This document shows, piece by piece, positions 20,030 through 27,904 of a stretch of 35,560 bases of DNA. This DNA comes from Candidatus Paceibacterota bacterium. GTDB taxonomy: Bacteria > Patescibacteriota > Minisyncoccia > Minisyncoccales > RBG-13-42-11. The position numbers and the translations under genes are program-made. Position 1 is the first letter of the stretch; each line of letters opens with the position of its first letter. Location: the NCBI GenBank assembly GCA_016782605.1, contig JADHYE010000005.1:1-35560 (forward strand), given 5' to 3'. Below the pieces are notes generated by a model that worked only from the letters and a program-made list of their open reading frames with translations, was not told the DNA's origin and did not search any database.

Positions 20030-21044
20030 ATTTTAAAATCAAGTTCAAATTCTTTCCGCATCTCTGGCATTTGCCCTTCTTGTCATGACGAGAGATGCTG
20101 TACCCTATTCTGTCTATCGCCAAAGTACCGCATTTGGGACAGAAAGTGTCTTCTGTCGGCAATCCTGGAACGTTGCCAGTATATACGTATTTTAGTCCGG
20201 CTTCTTTACCTATATCATAAGCCATTTTTAAAGTATCAATTGGGGTTTCCAACGAACCTTGTAATTGCCATGACATGCTGCTGGAGAACTGGCTGATATG
20301 CCAAGGAGTTTCCTTCCCCAATTCTTCCTTGATGAATCTGGCTATGTTTTCAAACATTTCCCTTGAATCGCTTAATCTTGGGATAGCCAGAGTAGTTATC
20401 TCAAGCCAAATGTTTTTGCTTTTTAATCTTTTTAAGTTATCTAAAATCGGCTGGAGTTTTGCTCCGCAGTTTTTGATATAGAATTCATTGGAAAAGCTTT
20501 TCAAATCAACGTTTGCTGCATCTAAGTAAAGCGATGCCCGGTCACAAAGTTCCCTTGACCAGAAGCCGTTGGTTACCCAGGCGTTTTTCAATCCTTTCTT
20601 TTTGGCCAGTTTCATAATATCTAAAGCATATTCTGAGAAAATAGCTGGTTCAGTATAAGTGTAGGAAATACTAGGCACTTTGTTTTTTAAAGCGATATTG
20701 ATAATTTCTTTTGGCAAAACGTAATCTCCCGGTATTTCTTTTGTTTCTTTAACTTCCTGGGAAATATCCCAGTTTTGGCAGTTCAAACATCTTAAATTAC
20801 AGCCTACTGTGGCAACAGATAAAGAACGGGTACCTGGCAGAAAATGGAAAAATGGCTTTTTCTCTATTGGATCAATATTGCAGGCAGCAAGCTTTGCGTA
20901 GTTTAAAACGTAGAGTTTGCCGTCGATATTTTCCCTGACTCCGCAAATTCCTCTTTTCCCCGGCTCAATAAGACAATAATGGGCGCAATTCTGGCATTGT
21001 GTTTTTTGATCAGCGGTTGTTTGATATAAATAGGCTTCTTTCAT
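20028..21044 (-). CDS. amrS: AmmeMemoRadiSam system radical SAM enzyme
   Basis: 338-residue radical SAM enzyme. Cluster motif CNLRCLNC (Cys82, Cys86, Cys89; CxxxCxxC) preceded by an N-terminal cysteine set (CQNCAHYC...GICGVREN) typical of this AmrS subfamily, and FFHFLPGTRSLSVATVG. The C-terminal zinc ribbon has CPKCG and CQRCG pairs. It generates a 5'-deoxyadenosyl radical; the substrate is unknown. With AMMECR1 and Memo in the same 5 kb, all three named components of the AmmeMemoRadiSam set are present. The -10 box TAAAAT lies 6 bases before its ATG, so it is transcribed separately from the operon and probably without a leader. Confidence 0.92.
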   Translation of the reverse strand: MKEAYLYQTTADQKTQCQNCAHYCLIEPGKRGICGVRENIDGKLYVLNYAKLAACNIDPIEKKPFFHFLPGTRSLSVATVGCNLRCLNCQNWDISQEVKETKEIPGDYVLPKEIINIALKNKVPSISYTYTEPAIFSEYALDIMKLAKKKGLKNAWVTNGFWSRELCDRASLYLDAANVDLKSFSNEFYIKNCGAKLQPILDNLKRLKSKNIWLEITTLAIPRLSDSREMFENIARFIKEELGKETPWHISQFSSSMSWQLQGSLETPIDTLKMAYDIGKEAGLKYVYTGNVPGLPTEDTFCPKCGTLAIDRIGYSISRHDKKGKCQRCGKNLNLILK

Positions 21045-21050
21045 ACTTAA

Positions 21051-21075
21051 ATTTTAATCCTTTTTATGATAAAAT
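21051..21075. promoter_or_regulatory. Divergent -10 boxes of amrS and thpR
   Basis: ATTTTA at 21051-21056 is TAAAAT on the minus strand, 6 bases before the amrS ATG. TAAAAT at 21070-21075 on the plus strand is 9 bases before the thpR ATG. The 40-base gap leaves no room for 5' leaders, so both mRNAs are predicted to be leaderless. Confidence 0.55.
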
Positions 21076-21084
21076 ACAATTATC

Positions 21085-21645
21085 ATGTCCCACAGAATTT
21101 TCATTGCCGTTAATTTGCCAGAGAACGTTAAGAAAAAACTGGCTGAATACGAGGAAAACTGGTTAGATCTGCCCATAAGATGGACGAAAAAGGAAAACCT
21201 GCACATTACCCTTGTTTTTTTAGGTTATCTGAACGACGAAGAACTCTTGGAAACTATTAATATTGCCAAAGATATTGCTCCAAAAATTAAGCCATTTTCA
21301 ATTAATTTGAATAGAATTATCTACGGGCCGCCAAAAAAAATGCCCCCTCGCATAGTTTGGGTGGAAGGGGGAAAAAACCAGGAATTGGCTGATTTACAAA
21401 AAGATCTGGAAAATTCCCTTTACGGCGGTTCGGAAAAAAGCGAAATGAAACCGTATAGTCCCCATATTACTTTAGGACGAATAAAAACCTGGGAATTCAG
21501 GAAATTGGAGCCGGAAGAAAGGCCGGAAGTCAATAAAGATATATCCTTGTCTTTTGAAGTTAATTCCATTGAGGTGATGGAAAGCCAGTTGAAAAGGGGA
21601 GGGCCCGAATATACTATTTTAGAATCATGCCCGCTAAAAAGCTAA
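21085..21645 (+). CDS. thpR: RNA 2',3'-cyclic phosphodiesterase (LigT-type)
   Basis: 186-residue 2H phosphoesterase. The two catalytic HxT motifs are LHITLVFLG near residue 42-50 and SPHITLGRIK near 129-138. ThpR opens 2',3'-cyclic phosphate ends of RNA; E. coli LigT also joins tRNA halves in vitro. Length and N-terminus (RIFIAVNLPE) fit the family. It is followed directly by palindromic element family (a), in which the murC start lies. Function class secure, physiological role unclear. Confidence 0.92.
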   Translation: MSHRIFIAVNLPENVKKKLAEYEENWLDLPIRWTKKENLHITLVFLGYLNDEELLETINIAKDIAPKIKPFSINLNRIIYGPPKKMPPRIVWVEGGKNQELADLQKDLENSLYGGSEKSEMKPYSPHITLGRIKTWEFRKLEPEERPEVNKDISLSFEVNSIEVMESQLKRGGPEYTILESCPLKS

Positions 21646-21727
21646 ACCCCGTTAGAAATTTAAGTTAATGGGGTTTAAAGAAAGATTATTTTATGGAAAA
21701 AAACACAAAAGAGATTTCTAACGGGGT
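21646..21727 (+). repeat. Palindromic element family (a), spanning the murC start
   Basis: ACCCCGTTAGAAAT at 21646-21659 and its perfect reverse complement ATTTCTAACGGGGT at 21714-21727, with an extra partial arm TTAATGGGGT at 21664-21673. The murC ATG (21693) lies inside, and the right arm codes for ISNGV of MurC. Confidence 0.85.
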
Positions 21728-23033
21728 AAAAATCCATTTTATCGGCATCGGCGGAATCGGCGTTTCCGCCTTAGCCCAATATTATTTATCTCAGGGCCAC
21801 AAAGTTTCAGGCTCTGACTTGAAGTCTTCGGAGATTACAAAAGCTCTAAAAAAAAGGGGGGCGAAGGTTTTTATTGGACCCCACAAGGGGTCGAATCTTG
21901 GCTATTTGCCAGACTTGGTGATATATAGTCCGGCAGTAAAACCAGACAATCCTGAGTTTAAAAAAGCGAGAAAGGTTAAAATTAAGCTTCAAAGCTATCC
22001 TCAAGCTTTAGGGAAACTGACCAAACAGCACTTCACAATCGCTATTTCAGGAACTCACGGCAAAAGCACAACAACTTGCATGCTCGGACTTGTTTTAATG
22101 AAAGCTGGCTTTGATCCGACAATAATCGTCGGCACGAAAATGAAAGAATTTAAAGACAGCAATTGTCGGGTTGGTAAAAGCAAATATCTGGTTATTGAAG
22201 CTGATGAACACTTTGCTTCTTTTTTGAATTACTGGCCGAAAATAATCGTTCTGACAAATATTGAAAAAGACCATCTGGATTACTACAAGAACTTTGGCAA
22301 TATCCTTAAAGCTTTCAGAAAATACGTTTCTCATTTACCGAAAGACGGAATACTGCTTTTGAATAAAGACGATGAAAGTATTAAAAAGATATCTTGCTCT
22401 GCTTTAAAAAAATATTATTCATTGAAGCAGACTGAAGCAAAAAAGCTGAAAAAGATTCTCAAAGTTCCAGGACAGCATAATGTTTCCAATGCTCTGGCTG
22501 CTTTGACTGTAGCTAGAATTTTGAAAATACCTGATAAAGTTTCTTTTAAAGCTCTGTCGTCCTACATGGGATGCTGGCGCCGTTTTGAAATTAAGAAAAT
22601 GATAATTAAGAAAAAACCATTGACCGTTGTTTCTGATTACGGACACCATCCCACGGAAATAAAAGCAACCTTGAAAGCAACTAGAGAGAAATTCTTGAAA
22701 AGCAGAATCTGGTGCGTTTTCCAGCCCCACCAATACCAAAGAACCTATTATCTATTTAAAGACTTCGTGCGGGCTTTTAGGGAGGCGCCGATAGATAAGA
22801 TAATCATTACTGATATTTTTGACGTGGCTGGCAGGGAAAAAAAGAATATTAAGAAGAAAGTTTCTTCTAAAAAATTGGTTAAGTCGATAAAAAAGGGGAA
22901 TATAGTTTATCTTGCCAAAGAAAAACTGCTTGGATTTATTAAAAGCAATATTAAGGAGATTGATGTTTTAATTATAATGGGCGCTGGAAACATATATCAG
23001 CTGGTTTCAAAGCTTGACAAGAAAGGCAAATAA
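21693..23033 (+). CDS. murC: UDP-N-acetylmuramate--L-alanine ligase
   Basis: Adds L-Ala to UDP-MurNAc, the first peptide step of peptidoglycan synthesis; cytoplasmic. 446 residues. Motifs: HFIGIGGIGVSALA at 15-28 (Rossmann domain), GTHGKST at 120-126 (ATP loop), EADEHFASF near 169, LTNIEKDHLDYY near 187, DYGHHPTEIKAT near 313, FQPHQYQRTYYLF near 345. Relatives begin only a few residues before the GIGGIG motif; here the first residues (MEKNTKEISNGV) are encoded within the palindromic element, so the present start was probably created or moved by it. Separate from the murD-ftsW-murG cluster by 10 kb. Confidence 0.95.
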   Translation: MEKNTKEISNGVKIHFIGIGGIGVSALAQYYLSQGHKVSGSDLKSSEITKALKKRGAKVFIGPHKGSNLGYLPDLVIYSPAVKPDNPEFKKARKVKIKLQSYPQALGKLTKQHFTIAISGTHGKSTTTCMLGLVLMKAGFDPTIIVGTKMKEFKDSNCRVGKSKYLVIEADEHFASFLNYWPKIIVLTNIEKDHLDYYKNFGNILKAFRKYVSHLPKDGILLLNKDDESIKKISCSALKKYYSLKQTEAKKLKKILKVPGQHNVSNALAALTVARILKIPDKVSFKALSSYMGCWRRFEIKKMIIKKKPLTVVSDYGHHPTEIKATLKATREKFLKSRIWCVFQPHQYQRTYYLFKDFVRAFREAPIDKIIITDIFDVAGREKKNIKKKVSSKKLVKSIKKGNIVYLAKEKLLGFIKSNIKEIDVLIIMGAGNIYQLVSKLDKKGK

Positions 23034-23101
23034 AGAAAAAATGTATATAGAAGTTATTGTTCTCAAGGTCGATAGTTTTAAAAATAATCGAGCATATTAA
23101 C

Positions 23102-23254
23102 ATGACATTATTTTGGGCAATCGTAGCAATAGTGGCAGTCGGAATTCTTTGGATTCTAATGTCAAAAAAGAAAAAGGGCAACACTCTACCGAACAAACCA
23201 GAAGAACCAACACCGCCAATGACACCTCCTCCTTCTGAACCACCGGCAATGTAA
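23102..23254 (+). CDS. Small single-helix membrane protein with proline-rich tail
   Basis: 50 residues: one hydrophobic helix (TLFWAIVAIVAVGILWILM), a basic stop (SKKKKG) and a proline-rich tail (PNKPEEPTPPMTPPPSEPP). No family. An in-frame start at 23057 is less likely because the helix should be near the N-terminus. The pattern (helix, positive stop, Pro-rich tail) supports a real protein with a cytoplasmic tail. Not linked to murC by any evidence except proximity. Confidence 0.5.
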   Translation: MTLFWAIVAIVAVGILWILMSKKKKGNTLPNKPEEPTPPMTPPPSEPPAM

Positions 23255-23257
23255 ACC

Positions 23258-23330
23258 CTGTAATACAACTTCGGCAATCTGCGATTCTATGGTTTCGTCG
23301 AAGCAAAACCAGCCGAAGTTGATATACGGA
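23258..23330 (+). repeat. Structured intergenic inverted repeat
   Basis: CAACTTCGGC at 23266-23275 and GCCGAAGTTG at 23312-23321 (perfect 10 bp, extending imperfectly to about 18 bp) enclose a second small pairing GGTTT/AAACC around a TTCGTCGAAG centre. Perhaps another dispersed palindrome; only one copy is in the window. Confidence 0.5.
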
Positions 23331-23356
23331 GTAAATTTAGTTTTTGTAAGATAAAC

Positions 23357-23386
23357 AAAAAAGCACTCTTTTTGGGTGCTTTTTTG
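23357..23386. terminator. Bidirectional terminator
   Basis: AAAAAAGCAC...GTGCTTTTTT hairpin between the small membrane protein gene and the converging TrmB-like gene. Confidence 0.8.
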
Positions 23387-23398
23387 CGTAGTCGGAAA

Positions 23399-24007
23399 TT
23401 AGCCTATTAAAAATACTTCCTGTTTTCCCGAAGGGAAATATATTACTTTATCAAAAATGATCATTGCGCCGTTGAATTTTTCAACTTTTAATTCTTGGAA
23501 TTCTATCTTGCCAAGCCTTTTTTTGATCTCCTGATAAACTCTTTTTAATGATTTAGAACTGATCGAAATATCATTTTGATTAATGATAATGATTTTCGGA
23601 GTGGAACTAAAAGAAATTATTTCTTCTAAACTTCTCAAGCTCTCTTTTCCCTTGAAGACTCTGACTCCCTCTTCTTTTGAATATTTTGCTTCTAAAGTTG
23701 CGATGATTCTGATAAATTCTCTTTCTTTTTCTTCAATTTCTCTTTTTTGAGTCCTTAAAATTCCTAAAATGCTTTCTGGTGATTGGGCCCTAAAAAGCCT
23801 TTTGCCTCTTTGTTTTGTTTTAAGAAACAGTTTTTTATCTTCCAGCTTTTTAATAATTTCATAGGCAGTCGGTCTAGTTAACCCTGCTTCTTTTGCTATA
23901 TTCTGAACCGAATTTGGACCCAATTCCAAGCCAGCCAAATAGACTCTGACTTCCTTTTCAGAAAGCCCTAGTTTTCTTAACTCCAATTCCATTAATGAAA
24001 ATGTCAT
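23399..24007 (-). CDS. TrmB family transcriptional regulator
   Basis: 202 residues. N-terminal winged helix of TrmB type: LRKLGLSEKEVRVYLAGLELGPNSVQNIAKEAGLTRPTAYEIIKKLEDKKLF in segments typical of the family; a coiled coil about 85-115 (KREIEEKEREF); a C-terminal effector-like domain with FKGKESLRSLEEII, as in short TrmB proteins. It has a consensus promoter on its own strand. The methyltransferase gene is divergent, 213 bases away, and may be its target. The ligand is unknown; in archaea, TrmB regulators sense sugars. Confidence 0.87.
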   Translation of the reverse strand: MTFSLMELELRKLGLSEKEVRVYLAGLELGPNSVQNIAKEAGLTRPTAYEIIKKLEDKKLFLKTKQRGKRLFRAQSPESILGILRTQKREIEEKEREFIRIIATLEAKYSKEEGVRVFKGKESLRSLEEIISFSSTPKIIIINQNDISISSKSLKRVYQEIKKRLGKIEFQELKVEKFNGAMIIFDKVIYFPSGKQEVFLIG

Positions 24008-24013
24008 GAGTTT

Positions 24014-24042
24014 ATTATACTTTAAGATTTATTTGAAGTCAA
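24014..24042 (-). promoter_or_regulatory. Consensus promoter of the TrmB-like gene, leaderless
   Basis: On the minus strand: TTGACT, a 17-base spacer, TATAAT, then 6 bases to the ATG at 24007. This fixes the start codon and indicates a leaderless mRNA. Confidence 0.75.
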
Positions 24043-24140
24043 TTCTTGATTGTGTCGGACTTTGTTTTACAAAGATAATCTAATTTTTAGCTTTAAAAAT
24101 AAGAGAGTTGGTGATTTTAACTGATTTTTGTCAATAAATC

Positions 24141-24168
24141 TTGACAAAATATTTATAAATGCTAATAT
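24141..24168 (+). promoter_or_regulatory. Promoter of the methyltransferase gene
   Basis: TTGACA at 24141-24146, a 16-base spacer and TAATAT at 24163-24168. The leader holds the hairpin ACCGAG-GTAT-CTCGGT (24180-24195) and a GGGAGG ribosome site (24209-24214). This rejects the upstream in-frame TTG at 24128. Confidence 0.65.
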
Positions 24169-24220
24169 CGGAGACAGCAACCGAGGTATCTCGGTAACAA
24201 ATAAATATGGGAGGAAAAGC

Positions 24221-25114
24221 GTGAAAGATTTCGATATAGAGATAGTAGAACAAGCTGGTTTTTATGAACGAAAAAGATGGCCGTACCTCTTGGGTTTGCC
24301 ATTGATGTGGATACTTACCATTTGGGTGGTATTCAAAAAGAGTATAGGGTTGAAATCAAAAACCAATACGCTTTGGTTCGACGGCCTAAACCGCTCTTGC
24401 CGAGAGATAAAGGAAGGAGCCGCATCGTGGCGCGCGCTCGATATAATTTACAACTATATATTCGGAGAAGAAAAAAGTTTCTCGACCAAAGTTGGCGATT
24501 ATTGGATAGGCATGATGAATGCTCAGGCAGTCCGCAATCGCCTCAGGTTGGTAAAACGAGAACTGATCAAAGCAATTAAAAATGCTGCCAAAAAAGAGAA
24601 AGAAGTCCTATTATTGTCTCTTGCAAGCGGATCAGCTCAAAGTGTTATTGAGGCTATCACCGAAACAAAAGAAGTAAATGTAAAGGTTACCCTTTTGGAC
24701 CTTGATCCAGGAGCAATAGAATACAGCAAAAAAATGGCTGAAAAATACGGGGTTAAAGAGAAAATAACCTTTGTTGTCGGCAACACAAGCGAACTCGAGA
24801 AAATCAACAATGGTGAGAAGCCTCATATCATTGAGATGGTTGGTTTTCTCGATTATCGTCCGCGTGAAAAAGCCATTCTTCTGTTGAATAGGATTTATCA
24901 ATGCCTTGCTCCAGGTGGAACATTCCTTACCGCCAATATACTTCCTAATCCTGAAATGTTTTTTCTGAAAGTCGTAATCAATTGGCGGATGCTCTACCGA
25001 AAGCCAGAAGAGCTGAGGAATATTATCGTCGCGAGCGGCTTCACGAAAGAAAACACCAGAATTGTCTATGAGCCTCTAAAAATCCATGCGGTAGCTATCT
25101 GTAGAAAACCGTAA
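24221..25114 (+). CDS. Class I SAM-dependent methyltransferase-like protein
   Basis: 297 residues from a GTG start; GGAGG lies 6 bases upstream. N-terminal part has one hydrophobic segment (LLGLPLMWILTIWVVF, about 25-42), suggesting membrane attachment. The SAM fold is in the C-terminal half: VLLLSLASGSAQSV (motif I), VTLLDLDPGAIEYSKK with acidic strand end (motif II), ITFVVGNTSEL, CLAPGGTFLTANIL (motif post-III). The substrate is unknown; a membrane-anchored lipid or small-molecule methyltransferase is one option. One of the few genes here with a classic ribosome site and leader. The divergent TrmB-like regulator may control it. Confidence 0.75.
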   Translation: MKDFDIEIVEQAGFYERKRWPYLLGLPLMWILTIWVVFKKSIGLKSKTNTLWFDGLNRSCREIKEGAASWRALDIIYNYIFGEEKSFSTKVGDYWIGMMNAQAVRNRLRLVKRELIKAIKNAAKKEKEVLLLSLASGSAQSVIEAITETKEVNVKVTLLDLDPGAIEYSKKMAEKYGVKEKITFVVGNTSELEKINNGEKPHIIEMVGFLDYRPREKAILLLNRIYQCLAPGGTFLTANILPNPEMFFLKVVINWRMLYRKPEELRNIIVASGFTKENTRIVYEPLKIHAVAICRKP

Positions 25115-25120
25115 CTTGTT

Positions 25121-25167
25121 AAAACCCTGAAGAAATGATAAACTAGAGCAATCATCTTCAGGGTTTT
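25121..25167. terminator. Long hairpin terminator
   Basis: AAAACCCTGAAGA and TCTTCAGGGTTTT (13 perfect base pairs) with a 21-base loop. It works as a terminator for the methyltransferase gene and ends 8 bases before the histidine kinase start, so it may also affect initiation there. Confidence 0.7.
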
Positions 25168-25175
25168 ATATTCTT

Positions 25176-27347
25176 ATGAATGTTTACGCTTTCACTGCTT
25201 TAATTAATGCTGTTGCTAGCTTCATTGCGGGATTTTTTGTTTATTTTAGAGCCAGAAAAACTCCTATTAATAGGAGTTTTATGTTTTTTTCATTGAGTGT
25301 GGCCATTTGGAGTTTGAATTATTTTTTCTGGCAGATTGCAAAAGACGAAAATAGTGCTCTTTTTTGGTCAAAAGCTTTAATGGCTGGAGCGATTTTTATC
25401 CCAGTAAGTTATTTCCATTTTATTGTTAATTTATTAAATATAGTCAAAGAAAAAAAGAAGTCGTTGATTATTGGTTATGTTTTATGTTTTATCTTCTTAT
25501 TTTTAGACTTTACCCCGTTTTTTATTAAAGGGGTTGCTCCTCGACTCTCTTTTGCATACTGGCCCGAACCAGGCCTCGCATTCCATCCTTTTTTATTAAT
25601 GTTCTTCCTTTATGCAATTTATAGTTGGTATTTAATGTTTAAAAGTTACAGGAAGACTATTGGGATGAAAAGAGAACAAATCAAATATGTATTAATCGGT
25701 ACATTTATTGGGTTTCTTGGCGGATCAACTAATTATCTGCTTTGGTATAATATTCCTGTCTCTCCTTTCGGTAATGGCCTGGTCGCGTTGTACGTTCTTT
25801 TGGTTGCCTATGCTATTGCGAGATACCGATTGATGGACATTAAATTGTTTTTGGGAAGGGGAATGATATATTTTATTTCTTTGGCTATAGTCATTGGTTT
25901 AGCGTTTCTGTCGATCTTTTTAAACAATTCATTGTCAACTCCTGTCCCAATAAATATTATGATTTCATTGGCGATAGGTATAGGAATTATTCTCTTCCAA
26001 CCGATATTCCGCTTTTTTGAAAAATTAGCATCTAAATATTTCTATTATGCTTTTTATTCTTATCAAAAAGTTTTAACCGATTTAGGGAGAAAACTAACTA
26101 AATTTTTAGACTTAGACAAACTTTCTTCTTTAATCGCCAACACCTTAATAGAAACAATGAAATTAAACAGAACGGTGATACTTTTAAGAGAACCCGATAG
26201 CGGCAATTACATAATCCAAAGAAACATAGGCTTCAGAGAAGAAAACGGTATTTCTTTAGTCAGAGATAATTTTTTAACTATCTGGCTTGAAAAAACCCAA
26301 AAACCTCTCGTCTCCGAAGAAATCTCTTTAGTTATTAGAGACCTCGAAAAAGGTGAGATAAAAATAGGATTGGAAAACTTAAAAGAAAACATGAAAAGAA
26401 TTGAAGCTGGTCTTTGTCTACCACTTTTGCTCGAAAATAAAATTATCGGAATGATTGTTTTGGGGAATAAATTGTCCGGCGAGCCTTATTCTCAACAAGA
26501 CATTGAACTTTTAACAACCCTTTCAAACCAAGCCTCTATTGCCCTACAAAACGCCCAGTCTTACTCGAAAATTAAAAACTTTAATGTTAGATTAGAAAAA
26601 GAAGTAAATAAGGCGACAAAAGAATTAAAAGAAGCTTATGAGGAGTTACAGAAATTGGACAAGGCAAAATCAGAATTCGTTTCCATCGCTTCGCACCAGT
26701 TAAGAACTCCCCTAACGGCAATCAAAGGATATATTTCAATGATGCTGGAAAAGGATTATGGAAATCCACCAAAAGCAATGGAGTCTCCTTTAAAAAACAT
26801 TTACACTTCCAATGAAAGGCTGATAAAATTGGTGAATGACCTTTTGAATGTTTCCAGGATTGAGGCTGGTAGAATAGAGATAAAAAAAGAAAGCTTTTCC
26901 TTAGAAACGATGATAAACAGTATAATAGAAGAATTAAAAGGATTGAGTGACAAAAAGAATATTTATCTAAAATTTGAAAAGTCAAAAAAATCAATACCTA
27001 ATGTTTCTGCCGACAAAGATAAAATGAGACAAGCGATTATTAATATTATAGATAATGCAATTCACTATACGGTAAAAGGTGGAATAACTATACAAATTCA
27101 AAAACAAGGCAATAAATTAAAAATTATAATTACGGATACCGGTGAAGGAATGACAAAAAATGAACTTTCCTACCTTTTTGAAAGCTTTTCCAGGGGCAAG
27201 GCAGGAAATAAGCTCTGGACAGAAGGAGCTGGTCTCGGTCTTTATGTAAGTAGAAGATTTATCGAATTAAATAGAGGAAAAGTCTGGGCTGAATCAGCAG
27301 GCAAAAACAAAGGTTCAACTTTTTATATAGAATTACCAATAAAATAA
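25176..27347 (+). CDS. Membrane sensor histidine kinase (7TM-like, GAF, HisKA, HATPase)
   Basis: 723 residues. N-terminal membrane part about 1-280 with seven or more helices (7TM sensor-type, as in N-terminal 7TM histidine kinases). GAF domain about 300-470 (LIETMKLNRTVILLREP ... IALQNAQSY). Coiled linker, then HisKA with the phosphorylated His507 in ASHQLRTPLTAIKGY. HATPase_c: N box INIIDNAIHYT, G1 DTGEGM, F box LFESFSRG, G2 GAGLGLYVSRRF, all present. It autophosphorylates and passes the phosphate to a receiver, most likely the single-domain protein encoded 186 bases downstream. Between them lie a broken frame and the tandem family (d) elements. The stimulus is unknown. Confidence 0.92.
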   Translation: MNVYAFTALINAVASFIAGFFVYFRARKTPINRSFMFFSLSVAIWSLNYFFWQIAKDENSALFWSKALMAGAIFIPVSYFHFIVNLLNIVKEKKKSLIIGYVLCFIFLFLDFTPFFIKGVAPRLSFAYWPEPGLAFHPFLLMFFLYAIYSWYLMFKSYRKTIGMKREQIKYVLIGTFIGFLGGSTNYLLWYNIPVSPFGNGLVALYVLLVAYAIARYRLMDIKLFLGRGMIYFISLAIVIGLAFLSIFLNNSLSTPVPINIMISLAIGIGIILFQPIFRFFEKLASKYFYYAFYSYQKVLTDLGRKLTKFLDLDKLSSLIANTLIETMKLNRTVILLREPDSGNYIIQRNIGFREENGISLVRDNFLTIWLEKTQKPLVSEEISLVIRDLEKGEIKIGLENLKENMKRIEAGLCLPLLLENKIIGMIVLGNKLSGEPYSQQDIELLTTLSNQASIALQNAQSYSKIKNFNVRLEKEVNKATKELKEAYEELQKLDKAKSEFVSIASHQLRTPLTAIKGYISMMLEKDYGNPPKAMESPLKNIYTSNERLIKLVNDLLNVSRIEAGRIEIKKESFSLETMINSIIEELKGLSDKKNIYLKFEKSKKSIPNVSADKDKMRQAIINIIDNAIHYTVKGGITIQIQKQGNKLKIIITDTGEGMTKNELSYLFESFSRGKAGNKLWTEGAGLGLYVSRRFIELNRGKVWAESAGKNKGSTFYIELPIK

Positions 27348-27351
27348 ATCT

Positions 27352-27411
27352 ATGGCTAAAAAAATACTAATAGCAAGGATCTTTCACTTCGTTCAAGATT
27401 CTTTTAATTAA
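27352..27411 (+). pseudogene. Remnant of a response-regulator start
   Basis: ATG GCT AAA AAA ATA CTA ATA encodes MAKKILI, the usual first residues of a receiver protein, then leaves the family sequence (ARIFHFVQDSFN) and stops at 27409. The intact regulator begins MKKILIIEDE at 27533. GGATCTT...AAGATTC, a further hairpin, follows the break at about 27378-27402. A second receiver gene was probably lost, or the original start was displaced by inserted elements. Confidence 0.5.
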
Positions 27412-27416
27412 AATTT

Positions 27417-27529
27417 GGCGAAGAGGAATTTATCCTCTTCTTCACCTTCGCTTCCATAAATGGAAGCTCGGCGAGGCGAATAGGAATTTATCCTCTTCTT
27501 CACCTTCGCTTCCATAAATGGAAGCTCGG
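27417..27529 (+). repeat. Double-hairpin element family (d), two tandem copies
   Basis: Two 55-base copies (27417-27471 and 27475-27529) separated by CGA; one mismatch was found between them. Each has GGCGAA, a hairpin around GGAATTTATCC, TTCACCTTCG, a perfect hairpin GCTTCCAT-AA-ATGGAAGC and CTCGG. The second copy ends 3 bases before the response regulator ATG. Confidence 0.9.
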
Positions 27530-27532
27530 CTT

Positions 27533-27898
27533 ATGAAGAAAATTTTGATAATAGAAGACGAAAAAATATTAAGGGAAATGTACCACGATAAATTCGTCCA
27601 GGCCGGCTTTGACATTACTCTGGCGAACTCAGCAGAAGAGGGAATTGACCTTGTTTCAAAGGTAAAACCGGATTTAATTCTTCTTGATATTCTGCTTCCT
27701 AAAACAAACGGAATCAGTTTCTTAACCAAATTAAGGGAAAAACCGGAATTCGATTCTTTGCCGGTAGTTGCTTTTTCCAATTTTGACAGCCCGGAAACAA
27801 AAAAAGCCGCCTTTAATCTTGGCGTAAAAGATTACTTGATCAAGACAAATTTCACTCCGAAAGAAATCATTGAGAAGATTAAAAGCTATCTTAAATAA
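27533..27898 (+). CDS. Single-domain response regulator
   Basis: 121-residue receiver domain. Acidic pair Glu8-Asp9 (IIEDE), phosphorylation site Asp52 (LILLDILLP), Ser in VVAFSN and the conserved Lys in KDYLIKTN: all catalytic positions present. No output domain, so it works by protein-protein contact or as a phosphate carrier, like CheY or Spo0F. Partner of the upstream histidine kinase by position. The start is set at ATG 27533 because the upstream in-frame MEARL is inside the repeat element. The 5' region is wholly made of the family (d) repeat; no ribosome site. Confidence 0.9.
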   Translation: MKKILIIEDEKILREMYHDKFVQAGFDITLANSAEEGIDLVSKVKPDLILLDILLPKTNGISFLTKLREKPEFDSLPVVAFSNFDSPETKKAAFNLGVKDYLIKTNFTPKEIIEKIKSYLK

Positions 27899-27904
27899 TA
27901 ATTG

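Noticed and set aside
24128-24220. TTG start at 24128 for the methyltransferase
   Set aside because: It lies upstream of the promoter -35/-10 boxes; GTG at 24221 has a good ribosome site.
27417-27529. Possible CRISPR array (two tandem 55-base repeats)
   Set aside because: The spacer is only 3 bases, the copies are double hairpins, and a third copy is 375 bases away next to another gene.
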